The notes under the pieces: generated by a model
The model's database searches: none
What the model saw: only the letters and a program-made list of their open reading frames with translations
Told to the model about the DNA's origin: nothing
NCBI RefSeq assembly: GCF_002531725.1
Contig: NZ_NWSQ01000010.1
Location: forward strand, 124,001 to 188,000
DNA: 64,000 nt
Reading direction: 5' to 3'
DNA from: Rhizobium sp. L43
Lineage (GTDB): Bacteria; Pseudomonadota; Alphaproteobacteria; Rhizobiales; Rhizobiaceae
Position numbers and translations under genes: made by a program
Part shown: in pieces, positions 42,226 to 50,644 of the stretch
Layout: the number at the start of each line of letters is the position of its first letter
Numbering within the stretch: the first letter of the stretch is position 1

Positions 42226-43557
42226 GTGGCTTTTCAAGCGGATTTTCAGCGAGATGGCATCGGGCTGCGCTCGGGCGGGCTAAAAATACTTCTGGTTGAA
42301 GATTCCCGGATGTTTTCCGCCGTGCTCTGTCACCGGTTCCAGACCGAGCTCGGTCTTGCCGTCAAATCCTGCCCATCTCTGAAGGCTCTTCGCAAAGAGC
42401 TTGCCGACGACGGCCACGGCTACACCATGGCCGTCGTCGATCTCAACCTGCCGGATTCGCCCTATGGCGAAGCGCTCGACTGCACGATCGAGCACGATAT
42501 CCCGGCGATCGTCTTCACCGCGACATTCGATCTCAACACGCGCAACAAGATCATGGAGCGCAATGTCATCGATTACGTGCTGAAGGACAATGAATTCGCG
42601 CTCGACAATCTGGTCGCCACCGTCCGGCGGGCGATCTCCAACCGCAAGACGCGGGTGCTCGTCGTCGACGATGTTGCTTCGGCGCGCCAGGTGCTGGTCG
42701 ACCTGCTGAAGGCACAGCAATATCTCGTCGTCGAGGCAAGTTCGGGGCTCGAGGCGCTGGCAGCGCTCGAAGCCTACAGCGATATCGAGCTCGTCGTCAC
42801 CGACCACCATATGCCCGATATGAGCGGCTACGAACTGACGCGGCGCATCCGCCATCGCTTCGGTTCGGACAGGCTGCGTGTCATCGGCGTTTCCGCCTCC
42901 AACGACCGCATGCTTTCGGCGAGTTTCCTCAAGGCCGGCGCCAGCGATTTCGTCTACCGGCCCTTCGTCGCCGAGGAGTTGCAATGCCGCATCGCCAACA
43001 ATGCCGAGACGCTGGCGCAGATGCGGCAGCTGAGGGCGGCGGCGGCCTGCGATTATCTGACAGGTCTCTATAACCGCCGCTATTTCTATGACAACGGCCC
43101 GAAGCTGGTGAACGAGTGCCTGCGGTTGAAGGTGCCGAGTTCCGTTGCCATTCTCGATATCGACCATTTCAAGCGGCTGAACGATACCTATGGCCACGAG
43201 ATCGGCGACAAGGTGCTGAAGGCTGTCGCAAACAGGCTGTTCACGATCTTCGACGGCAGCGACAATCTTCTTTCGCGCCTCGGGGGCGAGGAGTTCGCCA
43301 TCCTCTTCCCGCAGATGGATTCCGCTGCCGCGACCAAGCTCTGCGACGAGATCCGCTCGGACATTTCGCGGCTGAAGGTGACGGCCGACGATGAGGAACT
43401 CGGTGTTACCATTTCGATCGGCATCGCCGAGATCGGCGGTTACGAGACCTTCGAGAATTACCTCAACGCCGCCGACCAGTTTCTCTACATGGCCAAACAC
43501 CGCGGCCGCAACCAGGTCTATTCCGACGCCAGAATGACGGAAGAGGCGGCACAGTAA
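42226..43557 (+). CDS. Diguanylate cyclase with two receiver domains (REC-REC-GGDEF)
   Basis: A 443-residue protein from a GTG with GGGGGAG eight bases ahead. Receiver 1 (about 20-130) has its Asp in AVVDLNLPDSPYGEAL; receiver 2 (about 140-260) has LVVTDHHMPDMSGYEL; the PleD-like cyclase follows (LTGLYNRRYFYDNGP, SVAILDIDHFKRLNDTYGHEIGDKVL, catalytic RLGGEEFAILFP). The RxxD inhibitory site is not in place before GGEEF, so product feedback may be missing. It shares the two-receiver layout with the gene upstream and probably arose with it by duplication. It makes c-di-GMP when phosphorylated. Confidence 0.92.
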   Translation: MAFQADFQRDGIGLRSGGLKILLVEDSRMFSAVLCHRFQTELGLAVKSCPSLKALRKELADDGHGYTMAVVDLNLPDSPYGEALDCTIEHDIPAIVFTATFDLNTRNKIMERNVIDYVLKDNEFALDNLVATVRRAISNRKTRVLVVDDVASARQVLVDLLKAQQYLVVEASSGLEALAALEAYSDIELVVTDHHMPDMSGYELTRRIRHRFGSDRLRVIGVSASNDRMLSASFLKAGASDFVYRPFVAEELQCRIANNAETLAQMRQLRAAAACDYLTGLYNRRYFYDNGPKLVNECLRLKVPSSVAILDIDHFKRLNDTYGHEIGDKVLKAVANRLFTIFDGSDNLLSRLGGEEFAILFPQMDSAAATKLCDEIRSDISRLKVTADDEELGVTISIGIAEIGGYETFENYLNAADQFLYMAKHRGRNQVYSDARMTEEAAQ

Positions 43558-43603
43558 GGGCGCTTCACCTTGCTTATGCCTACAGCCGCCATTGCCTGGC
43601 GTC

Positions 43604-43675
43604 ATCCTCGGCCTTGTGCCGAGGATCTGCGACGTTTCAAATGACGAAACGGCAGTAGATGCTCGGGACAGGCCC
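43604..43675. repeat. Two-palindrome rhizobial repeat, split by an IS
   Basis: Palindrome 1 is ATCCTCGGC/GCCGAGGAT with spacer CTTGT (43604-43626). Palindrome 2 has left arm ATGCTCGGG at 43659-43667, and its right arm CCCGAGCAT lies beyond the IS at 44952-44960. Joined, both have 9-bp arms and 5-base spacers. The architecture (two large palindromes in about 100 bp) fits RIME1 of Rhizobium; identity is from memory. Confidence 0.65.
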
Positions 43676-44943
43676 ACGGCTGTCCGGTTTAAATTTGGTG
43701 GACAAGGTGCACGGTGTTGATTCTACTCGCATTCGAGCGTTTGGCGACGATCTCGGACACGAAAGAGGAACAACCCCGTGCGGCACAAGAATAGCGTCTT
43801 TCATGATCTTTTGAAGCGTATTCCCTGGTCGGCCTTCGACAGGCTTGTGGATGAACACGGTGCCGACAAGCATGTCCGGCGGTTGTCAACGAAAGACCAG
43901 TTCATTGCCCTTTTGTACGGACAACTGGCCGGGGCGGTGAGTTTACGCGAGATTACCGGCGGCCTGGAAAGCCATGCAGCACGTCTTTATCATCTCGGCG
44001 CGCGGCCGGTGTCGCGCGACGCTTGCCGACGCCAATGCCAAGCGGTCGAGCGCGGTATTTGCCGGACTGTTCGCCGACCTGACGGCAAGGGCAGGACGCG
44101 GGCTGCGCCGGGCGGTGGGCGAGGCGACCTACCTCATTGATCCCACGAGCATTCGGCTCAGCGGGGCCGGATCGCAATGGGCGCGGTTTTCCCATCAGGC
44201 CTGCGGTGCCAAGGTCCATGTCGTCTACGATGCCGATCATGACAGGCCGATCTATGCGGCCGTCACGCCGGCCAATGTCAACGACATCACCGCGGCCAAG
44301 GCCATGCCGATCGAACCCGGCGCCACCTATGTCTTCGATCTCGGCTATTACGATTTCGGCTGGTGGGCAAAGATGGACAAGGCCGGGTGCCGCATCGTCA
44401 CCCGCTTCAAGTCGCATACGCCGCTTGCCGTGATGCGCGAGCAGGCGGTTGAAGACGCCGGCCCCATCCTGTCCGACCGCATCGGCCTTCTGCCTGCCCG
44501 CCAGGCGAAAAACCGCAAAAACCCGTTCAGCGACCCGGTTCGTGAGGTCACTGTCAGAATCGATACGGGAAAGGTGCTGCGTATCCTGTCCAACGATCTT
44601 GAGGCGTCGGCCCAGGAGATCGCCGATCTCTACAAGCGTCGCTGGGCGATCGAACTGTTCTTCCGTTGGGTCAAGCAGACCCTGAAGATCAAGCATTTCC
44701 TTGGCGTATCCGAAAATGCCGTACGCATCCAGATTGCCGTCGCCCTCATCGCCTTCCTGATCCTGCGCATGGCTCAGGCCGACCAGAACACCGTCCAAAG
44801 TCCACTCGCCTTCGCCCGCCTGGTCCGTGCCAACCTCATGCACCGAAGACGAACCGACGCTCTCCTCAAGCCTCCACCCGATGAAATAGCCACACAGCAA
44901 CAACTCACGCTGAAATGGGCATGAATTTAAACCGGACAGCAGT
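43676..44943. mobile_element. IS4-family-like insertion sequence, 1,268 bp
   Basis: Terminal inverted repeats are ACGGCTGTCCGGTTTAAATT at the left (43676-43695) and its complement at the right (44924-44943), 19 of 20 matching. The 11-bp direct repeat GGGACAGGCCC flanks it exactly at 43665-43675 and 44944-44954, a target duplication of the length typical of the IS4 group. It carries one transposase gene, broken by a 2-bp deletion, so this copy is probably not autonomous. The intact target duplication and near-perfect ends argue for a fairly recent insertion. Confidence 0.92.
43778..44924 (+). pseudogene. IS4-family transposase, frameshifted
   Basis: The N-terminal part (MRHKNSVFHDLLKRIPWSAFDRLVDEHG, DUF4372-type) runs to GARPVSR, then shifts. 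The rest continues in another frame from ATLADANAKRSSAVF to the end. Restoring one CG in the run at 44013-44018 rejoins them into about 380 residues. The DDE residues are visible: D in YLIDPTSIRL, D in VFDLGYYDFGWW, and the YREK motif in YKRRWAIELFFRWVKQ. Programmed shifting is not usual in this family, so I treat it as inactivated. Confidence 0.85.
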
Positions 44944-45035
44944 GGGACAGGCCCGAGCATGACGGAAGAGAGGTCGTCAGATCTCAAAGGCTGCCGAGCA
45001 AACTGCCTCTCTCATTTTTTTCAACCGTCGACACC

Positions 45036-46067
45036 TCACGCCGCCACCGCCTGCCTTGCCGTCGCCATGGTCATCTTGCGCTCGGCGCGCTCCTGCTGCG
45101 GCGAGCGATGGTAGAGTTCGCGATAACACTTGGAGAAATGCGAGGCCGAGACGAAGCCGCAGGCGACGGCGACCTCGACGACAGGCATCGAGGACTGCAC
45201 CAGCAGGTGGCGGGCGCGGTCGAGGCGGATTTCCAGATAGTAGCGGGCCGGCGAGCGGCCCATTTCCTGGCGGAACAGCCGCTCGATCTGACGGCGGGAG
45301 AGGCCGGCGCCGTCGGCGATCTCGATCAGCGACAGCGGCTCGGCGAGATTGCCTTCCATCAGCTCGATGATCGACAGCACCTTGGCATTCTGCACACCGA
45401 GGCGGGCGCGCAGCGGCAGACGCTGGCGGTCGTGCGGGTTGCGGACGCGATCGGTCAGGTGCTGCTCGCAGATGCGGTTGACAAGGCTTTCGCCGAAATC
45501 CTCGCCGACGAGGTTCAGCATCATGTCGAGCGAGGCGGTACCGCCGGCGCAGGTATAGAGATTGCCGTCGATCTCGTAGAGATCGGCATAGACTTCCGCC
45601 TGCGGGAAGGCTTCCGAAAAGCCCGGCAGGTTTTCCCAATGGATGGCGCAGCGCTTGCCATTCAGGAGACCGGCCTGGGCAAGCACATGCGCGCCCGTAC
45701 AGAGGCTGCCGACGGCAACGCCGCGATTGTAGGATTCACGCAGCCAGGCATTGACCGATTTGTTGTTGAACTGCTCGACATCGATGCCCGAACAGACGAG
45801 CAGCATGCCCGGCCGGTTTTCGCCGCCGAGATGGCGCCGTTCCTCGGCGAGCGAGGAATTGGCTTCGACGCCGATGCCGCAGGAGGAGTAGACCTTCTCC
45901 CCGTCGAGAGAGGCGAGCCGCCAGGTGTAGGCCTGGTAGCCGAGCATGCGATTGGCGATACGCAAGGTGTCCACGGCCGCCGAAAAGGGCAGCATGGTGA
46001 ATTGCGGTACCATAAAGAAGACCAGCGAACGCTTCTTGATCTGCATCCTGTTCATAGCGAAATCCAT
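45036..46067 (-). CDS. GlxA-family transcriptional regulator (DJ-1/PfpI + AraC)
   Basis: A 343-residue regulator from the ATG at 46067 (other ATGs at 46055 and 46046). The N-terminal amidotransferase-like domain has VFFMVPQFTMLPFSAAVDTLRIANRM and VGSLCTGAHVLAQAGLLNGKRCAIHWE with the nucleophile-type Cys. The AraC domain has LSLIEIADGAGLSRRQIERLFRQEMGRSPARYYLEIRLDRAR and VVEVAVACGFVSASHFSKCYRELY. Relatives (GbdR, CdhR) control glycine betaine and carnitine catabolism. No target genes are adjacent, so the role is open. Confidence 0.9.
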   Translation of the reverse strand: MDFAMNRMQIKKRSLVFFMVPQFTMLPFSAAVDTLRIANRMLGYQAYTWRLASLDGEKVYSSCGIGVEANSSLAEERRHLGGENRPGMLLVCSGIDVEQFNNKSVNAWLRESYNRGVAVGSLCTGAHVLAQAGLLNGKRCAIHWENLPGFSEAFPQAEVYADLYEIDGNLYTCAGGTASLDMMLNLVGEDFGESLVNRICEQHLTDRVRNPHDRQRLPLRARLGVQNAKVLSIIELMEGNLAEPLSLIEIADGAGLSRRQIERLFRQEMGRSPARYYLEIRLDRARHLLVQSSMPVVEVAVACGFVSASHFSKCYRELYHRSPQQERAERKMTMATARQAVAA

Positions 46068-46284
46068 GCTCGAGGGACGATGACATATTCGTCGCGCGGA
46101 ATGCGTCGCACGGATGTCCTGAAAGCGACACTGGCATGGATAAATGCGGCCGGGAAGAGCAAATATGCGACATCGTCGGCGGTTTGGCCGGTTAAACGAC
46201 CGGAATGGCCGCGGATGGAGCAGATGACAGGCTGATAGGCGACGGAAACTCAAGACTGAAAAGGGCTTGGGAATGACGGTCAGA

Positions 46285-46387
46285 CCACGAAAAAGGCGGC
46301 GTTGCGCAAGGCAAACGCCGCCTCTATCTTGGGAAGAATGTCGCATTCATTACATGGTCCGGTGTTTGCTGTCGTCCGTGGCCAGCC
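46285..46387. repeat. Left direct repeat flanking the helicase module
   Basis: Bases 46285-46380 match 49389-49484 at 93 of 96 positions with no gap, and homology continues for GCCAGCC after a 4-base offset. On the minus strand the copy encodes a tail ending TDDSKHRTM and stop, identical to the end of the DUF1127 protein at 49454, followed by a terminator (stem GGCGGCGT/ACGCCGCC, five T). The codons ahead (PFDEIFNDGLA) only resemble those of the right copy and lack a start. The rest of the gap 46068-46537 shows no complete gene. Confidence 0.85.
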
Positions 46388-46537
46388 CGTCGTTGAAAAT
46401 CTCGTCAAAAGGCGCGTGGGAGAAATGACAGCCGTTGCATGACACGCGCTAAGATGGTGCAGTGTTTCCAGCAAAGGCATTTCAGCCGCAGCTTCCACAA
46501 CGACTCGTCCCGTTTGATCCCCAAAAGGCAGCAGTGA

Positions 46538-49330
46538 ATGAAGGACCTCGCTTTCCAAGGCACGTGGCGAACATACCAGCAGAAGATACTCGATGATCTG
46601 GCAAATCTCATAGGCGAAGACGGATTGCATATCGTCGCAGCGCCCGGGTCAGGCAAGACGATTTTAGGCCTTGAAGTGATGCGCAGGCTCGGCGAGGCGA
46701 CTTTGATCCTCGCACCTAGTAAGACCATCCGAGATCAATGGGCGCAGCGGATGCGGATGATGTTTCTGCCGGCGAACGTCGCCGAGCCGGACTGGATTTC
46801 CCATGATGTAAGAGCGCCGGGCACTGTCACGATCATAACCTACCAGGCGCTGCATGCGGCGTTCTCCGGGCACACATCCGACGAAGAGACCCTCGACAGT
46901 GAAGAGGAGGGCCGCGACGGGGCGCAGTCCGGTGAACTAGGCAAACCGGAGACAGAGAAGGCGAGAAGGAAAATCATCGCGAAGCTGCGTGAGGAGAAGG
47001 TTCGCACGCTTGTGCTCGATGAAGCGCACCATCTTAGAAACGAGTGGTGGAAGGCGCTGACGATGCTCAAGGAAGCATTGGGCAAGCCCACCGTCGTCGC
47101 GCTGACAGCCACGCCTCCATATGATGTCGATCCCCAGGAATGGGACCGCTATCAGGCGCTGTGCGGGCCGATCGATGGTGAAATTTCCGTGCCGGAACTC
47201 GTGTTGCAAGGCGACCTTTGCCCGCATCAGGATTATGTCCATTTCAGCCCGCCTAGCGCGCTGGAAGCACAGAAACTCGCGGAGTTTCGCGCTGAGATCG
47301 CTGACTTCATCGAAATGCTGCTCAAGAGCGCAGAATTCAAGCAGGCAATTCTGCGTCACCCATGGATCACGCAGCCGATCGAAAATGTGGAGCATATACT
47401 GGATGATGCGCGCTTTTTCTCCAGCATGCTGATCTTCCTGAATTCGCAATATGTCGAGCTACCGCGATCGACTCTCGACATTCTCGGCGTCGAGGCGCGC
47501 GAAATACCGGATCTGACGCTTGAATGGATAGAAGCGCTGCTAAACGGCGTTATCTACACCTATCGCGATGATTTCGAGGAAGCGGAGCAGACAGTTCGCT
47601 ACCAGCAAGACAGGCTGAGGGAAATCAGGGCCGTGGAGCACAGCAGAGTGCGACTGACCGATCCACGATCGGTTCAGAAGCTGCTGGTGTCGAGCGTGAG
47701 CAAGCTCAACGCAATCGTCGATATCGCCCGGCTCGAAAGTGCGTCGATGCGCGACGAACTCCGTATGGTTATCCTTTCCGACTATATAAGGAAGGATACG
47801 CTGCCCACCGGCCCCGCGGACCTTCCGCCTATCGAGAGAATGGGCGTCGTGCCTATCTTCGAGACCCTGCGGCGGTCCGGACTTGATCTCAAGCTTGGAA
47901 TTCTGACGGGGAGCCTGGTTCTCATTCCGGTGGGATCGAAAGGCATTCTCGATGAGATCGCAGACCATCTTGGCATTGGTGCGGAGCATATCCGCTATCA
48001 GCAGGCGGCGTTCGATGCCGGTTTCCTCAGCGTGGAACTCGCAGGCGAGCGGAGCCGCAATATCGTCCATATGATCACCGAACTGTTCGGTCGCGGCGGG
48101 ATCACTGTTCTGGTCGGCACTCAGGCCTTGCTGGGCGAAGGATGGGACGCACCCTCCGTAAACACTTTGATCCTGGCAAGCACAGTGGGATCATATGTAC
48201 TCTCCAATCAGATGCGGGGCCGTGCCATTCGCATTGACCCTCAAAAATCTCAGAAGGCTGCGAACGTCTGGCATCTGGCAGTCATAGACCCTGAAAAGCT
48301 CGGACAGAGAATCCCGCTGCGCTTCGGGAAGAAATCGACCGACAGAAAAGCGCCCGACCCGTTTGACACCATGACAATAGACCTGGGCAGCGACGTCGAT
48401 GCGCTGAAACGCCGGTTCTATGCCTTTGAGGGCTTGTCCTTTGGCGAGCCTCCGCTGATTGAAAGCGGCTTTCAACGATTGATGCTGGGCTCAGCACGGT
48501 GGAACGCACATGGTGTCGATGACATCAACAAAATGATGGAACGGCGGGCCATCGACCGTAAATCACTGAAAGCCCGCTGGTATAGCGCGCTGCACAGCAA
48601 ACGCGCCGTTGCCAGGATGCAGGAAACATTGGAGAGCAACTATGCCCCCAAGGGGCTGGTTAACTGGAACACGACAAAATTTCTGTTTGCACAGAGCGCC
48701 GCGATCGCCGGCATGATCTTGAACGGATTCTTGCACAGCTTCCGGGGTGCCCATATTCGATCGCTGCAACAACTGGAGCTGGTCCTATTCGTTGTCTTCG
48801 CATCGCTGGCCATCTTCTGTTTGCCGGGCGCGCTCAAAGCCGGCCGGTTGCTGTTGCGCAACGGCTCGCTGGAAGGGAGCATGAAGCAGGTGGGGACAAC
48901 CGTTCTGGAGGCGCTGCATCATATGGGTGTCATAAAGACCGAGTTGGGAAAAATGAGCGTTGAGGCAACGCTCGACGAAAATGGCATAATTTACTGCCGG
49001 CTTGAGGGGGCGACCACAATCGAACGATCCCGCTTTCTCGATACCCTGCGAGAGGTGCTGGTTCCCCCACAGAATCCGCGCTACATCCTCGTGAGGCGGT
49101 CGACATTCTGGCGGCTGAAGCGGGTGGATTATCACGCAGTTCCTTCGCTCATCGGCCGGAAGAGAGAAGATGCCGTGTATTTCGCCACACTCTGGAATCG
49201 TTATGTCGGTGACTCCGATCTCATCTACACACGCAGCGTGCAGGGCCGGCTGATACTGCTCCAGTTCCGCGCGAAATCATTCGCTTCGGCATTTACCAGG
49301 AAAACCGATAGAGTCAGCCGTTGGGAGTGA
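46538..49330 (+). CDS. Membrane-anchored DEAH superfamily 2 helicase in a repeat-flanked module
   Basis: A 930-residue protein. Helicase motifs in order: FQGTWRTYQQKILDDL (Q-like, 6-21), Walker A APGSGKT (35-41), TYQALH (101), DEAH (161-164), LTATPP (189-194), VLVGTQALLGEGWDAPSVNTL (524-544), QMRGRAIRID (558-567). The 320 residues between the two RecA lobes exceed the usual linker. Two membrane helices (about 714-732 and 745-765) follow, then a 165-residue C-terminal domain I do not recognise. No nuclease, methylase or integrase motif is visible. No partner gene lies within the flanking 96-bp repeats. Double-stranded DNA or RNA translocation at the membrane, perhaps in phage defence, is inference. 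The SD is weak. Confidence 0.85.
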   Translation: MKDLAFQGTWRTYQQKILDDLANLIGEDGLHIVAAPGSGKTILGLEVMRRLGEATLILAPSKTIRDQWAQRMRMMFLPANVAEPDWISHDVRAPGTVTIITYQALHAAFSGHTSDEETLDSEEEGRDGAQSGELGKPETEKARRKIIAKLREEKVRTLVLDEAHHLRNEWWKALTMLKEALGKPTVVALTATPPYDVDPQEWDRYQALCGPIDGEISVPELVLQGDLCPHQDYVHFSPPSALEAQKLAEFRAEIADFIEMLLKSAEFKQAILRHPWITQPIENVEHILDDARFFSSMLIFLNSQYVELPRSTLDILGVEAREIPDLTLEWIEALLNGVIYTYRDDFEEAEQTVRYQQDRLREIRAVEHSRVRLTDPRSVQKLLVSSVSKLNAIVDIARLESASMRDELRMVILSDYIRKDTLPTGPADLPPIERMGVVPIFETLRRSGLDLKLGILTGSLVLIPVGSKGILDEIADHLGIGAEHIRYQQAAFDAGFLSVELAGERSRNIVHMITELFGRGGITVLVGTQALLGEGWDAPSVNTLILASTVGSYVLSNQMRGRAIRIDPQKSQKAANVWHLAVIDPEKLGQRIPLRFGKKSTDRKAPDPFDTMTIDLGSDVDALKRRFYAFEGLSFGEPPLIESGFQRLMLGSARWNAHGVDDINKMMERRAIDRKSLKARWYSALHSKRAVARMQETLESNYAPKGLVNWNTTKFLFAQSAAIAGMILNGFLHSFRGAHIRSLQQLELVLFVVFASLAIFCLPGALKAGRLLLRNGSLEGSMKQVGTTVLEALHHMGVIKTELGKMSVEATLDENGIIYCRLEGATTIERSRFLDTLREVLVPPQNPRYILVRRSTFWRLKRVDYHAVPSLIGRKREDAVYFATLWNRYVGDSDLIYTRSVQGRLILLQFRAKSFASAFTRKTDRVSRWE

Positions 49331-49388
49331 TTGGAAAAGCTGAAGAGCCGAGTACGCCGCAACCGACAGAGCGATCCTGCGGATCAGG

Positions 49389-49484
49389 CCACGAAAAAGG
49401 CGGCGTTGCGCAACGCAGACGCCGCCCCTATCTTGGGAAGAATGTCGCATTCATTACATGGTCCGGTGTTTGCTGTCGTCCGTG
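49389..49484. repeat. Right direct repeat flanking the helicase module
   Basis: This is the parental-looking copy: it holds the last ten codons, stop and terminator of the intact DUF1127 gene at 49454. It differs from the left copy at three positions, all in or beside the terminator loop, leaving the stem intact. The space between the helicase stop (49330) and this repeat holds nothing else. Confidence 0.85.
49394..49426 (-). terminator. Terminator of the DUF1127 gene
   Basis: On the minus strand an 8-bp stem GGCGGCGT/ACGCCGCC with a 12-base loop is followed by TTTTT. It lies 28 bases after the DUF1127 stop. The left repeat carries the same hairpin at 46290-46322. Confidence 0.8.
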
Positions 49485-49654
49485 CTCGGCCAGCCGATAT
49501 CCTTGCGGATGTCGAAGGGCATGGCTTCGATTTCGCGGGCCGTCCGCCAGCGTGTCCAGGCGAGCACGAGGCTGCGGGCATAATGTGCCAGATCGAAGCG
49601 GCTGTCGCTGGAGGTGAGAGTCTTGCCACCACCCCGATAGGTGAGCGTGGTCAT
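49454..49654 (-). CDS. DUF1127 small basic protein
   Basis: A 66-residue protein from an ATG with AAAGGAA seven bases ahead. It has a central ARSLVLAWTRWRTAREIEAMPFDIRKDIGW, the Arg-rich, aromatic core of DUF1127. In Agrobacterium such short proteins act in phosphate and carbon control and in RNA-related regulation. Its 3' end and terminator are duplicated 3.1 kb to the left, across the helicase gene, implying that this end served as the insertion target. Confidence 0.85.
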   Translation of the reverse strand: MTTLTYRGGGKTLTSSDSRFDLAHYARSLVLAWTRWRTAREIEAMPFDIRKDIGWPSTDDSKHRTM

Positions 49655-49890
49655 TTTCCGGTTCCTTTCTTGGGTCAGGGACATGGTGATCGATGGGAGG
49701 TTCGTCCATGTCCATGAGGGTAATATGGGCCCGGAGCACTCATCATTCAAACGAATAGAGCTTATGGATAACATCAGAGTTATTGAATGATCGGACGGCG
49801 CCCGGCGGCCCTCGGTGACAGCTTTTCAATCTGTCACCGACCTTAATCCCAAGCTTTCCGCGCAGGAGGATCGCAGCCGAGCATCCGCAT

Positions 49891-50538
49891 CTAATGCGCG
49901 GCGGTGGGGGTGATGATGCCGAGGTTGCCAAGCCCGGCGACGATCAGCTGGACTGCGACTGCGGTCAGCAGAATGCCGAAAACAACCTCCGAGACGATCA
50001 TGGTGACGGGCTTCATACGCTTGGCGAGCTTGTCGATGTTGGTGAACACCAGATAGTCCAACGCGCCGACGATCAGGATCAGAGCGGTGACGAGTATCGC
50101 GCTGGCGATCGAGACGACTTCGCCGGAGGCGATGATGATCACTGTGATGCCGACAGGATTAAGGAGGTAAGGGACCGCCAGCGGAAAGATGGCCAGCTTA
50201 TCCGGGTCGACGGGAGCCGCAAAGTCGTCGTGCGGCTTCTCCGTTGGTCCTGATGCCATCTTGATCGCGATGAGCGCAAGGATGATGCCGCCGGCGACGG
50301 CGACCGCGCCACCCGTAATGTGGAGAAGCCGCATCAGCAGAGCGCCGGTGGCGAAAAGGATCAGCGCCGTGACGACGGCGATCAGAACCATCTGGCGGCC
50401 GATGCGTGTCTTGGTCTCGGTATCGAAGGCGTGGGTCTTTTCCAGAAACGGCACCAGGGCGATCTTCGGCCCCATGCCGATCAGAAGCAGCAGCAGAAGT
50501 TTTCCGACGAGTGCGGCATCGATGACTGTGAAATCCAT
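49891..50538 (-). CDS. MarC-family inner-membrane protein
   Basis: A 215-residue protein with six membrane helices. MarC features are LLLIGMGPKIALVPFLEKTH near the N-terminus, VAGGIILALIAIKM, AIFPLAVPYLLNPVGITVIII and the last helix VVFGILLTAVAVQLIVAGL. The family was once tied to multiple antibiotic resistance, but transport activity is unproven. It stands alone; the 236 bases between it and the DUF1127 start hold no gene. Confidence 0.8.
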   Translation of the reverse strand: MDFTVIDAALVGKLLLLLLIGMGPKIALVPFLEKTHAFDTETKTRIGRQMVLIAVVTALILFATGALLMRLLHITGGAVAVAGGIILALIAIKMASGPTEKPHDDFAAPVDPDKLAIFPLAVPYLLNPVGITVIIIASGEVVSIASAILVTALILIVGALDYLVFTNIDKLAKRMKPVTMIVSEVVFGILLTAVAVQLIVAGLGNLGIITPTAAH

Positions 50539-50644
50539 GGAACCTACCCTCTAAACTTTATGACACGAAAATCAGGGCCTTCCCCAGGTCGGGGAGGATA
50601 GTGACGAATAGAAGCAAACGCTCCGAAGTCTTTCTGCGAGCCGC

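Noticed and set aside
43778..44924. Programmed frameshifting of the IS transposase, as in IS3 or IS1.
   Set aside because: IS4-type transposases are made from one frame, and the break is explained by loss of one CG in a CG run rather than by a slippery A or T run.
46280..46630. Minus-strand frame of 116 codons spanning the left repeat and the helicase start.
   Set aside because: It overlaps the helicase N-terminus and runs through the repeat out of the DUF1127 frame; no start site or homology is visible.
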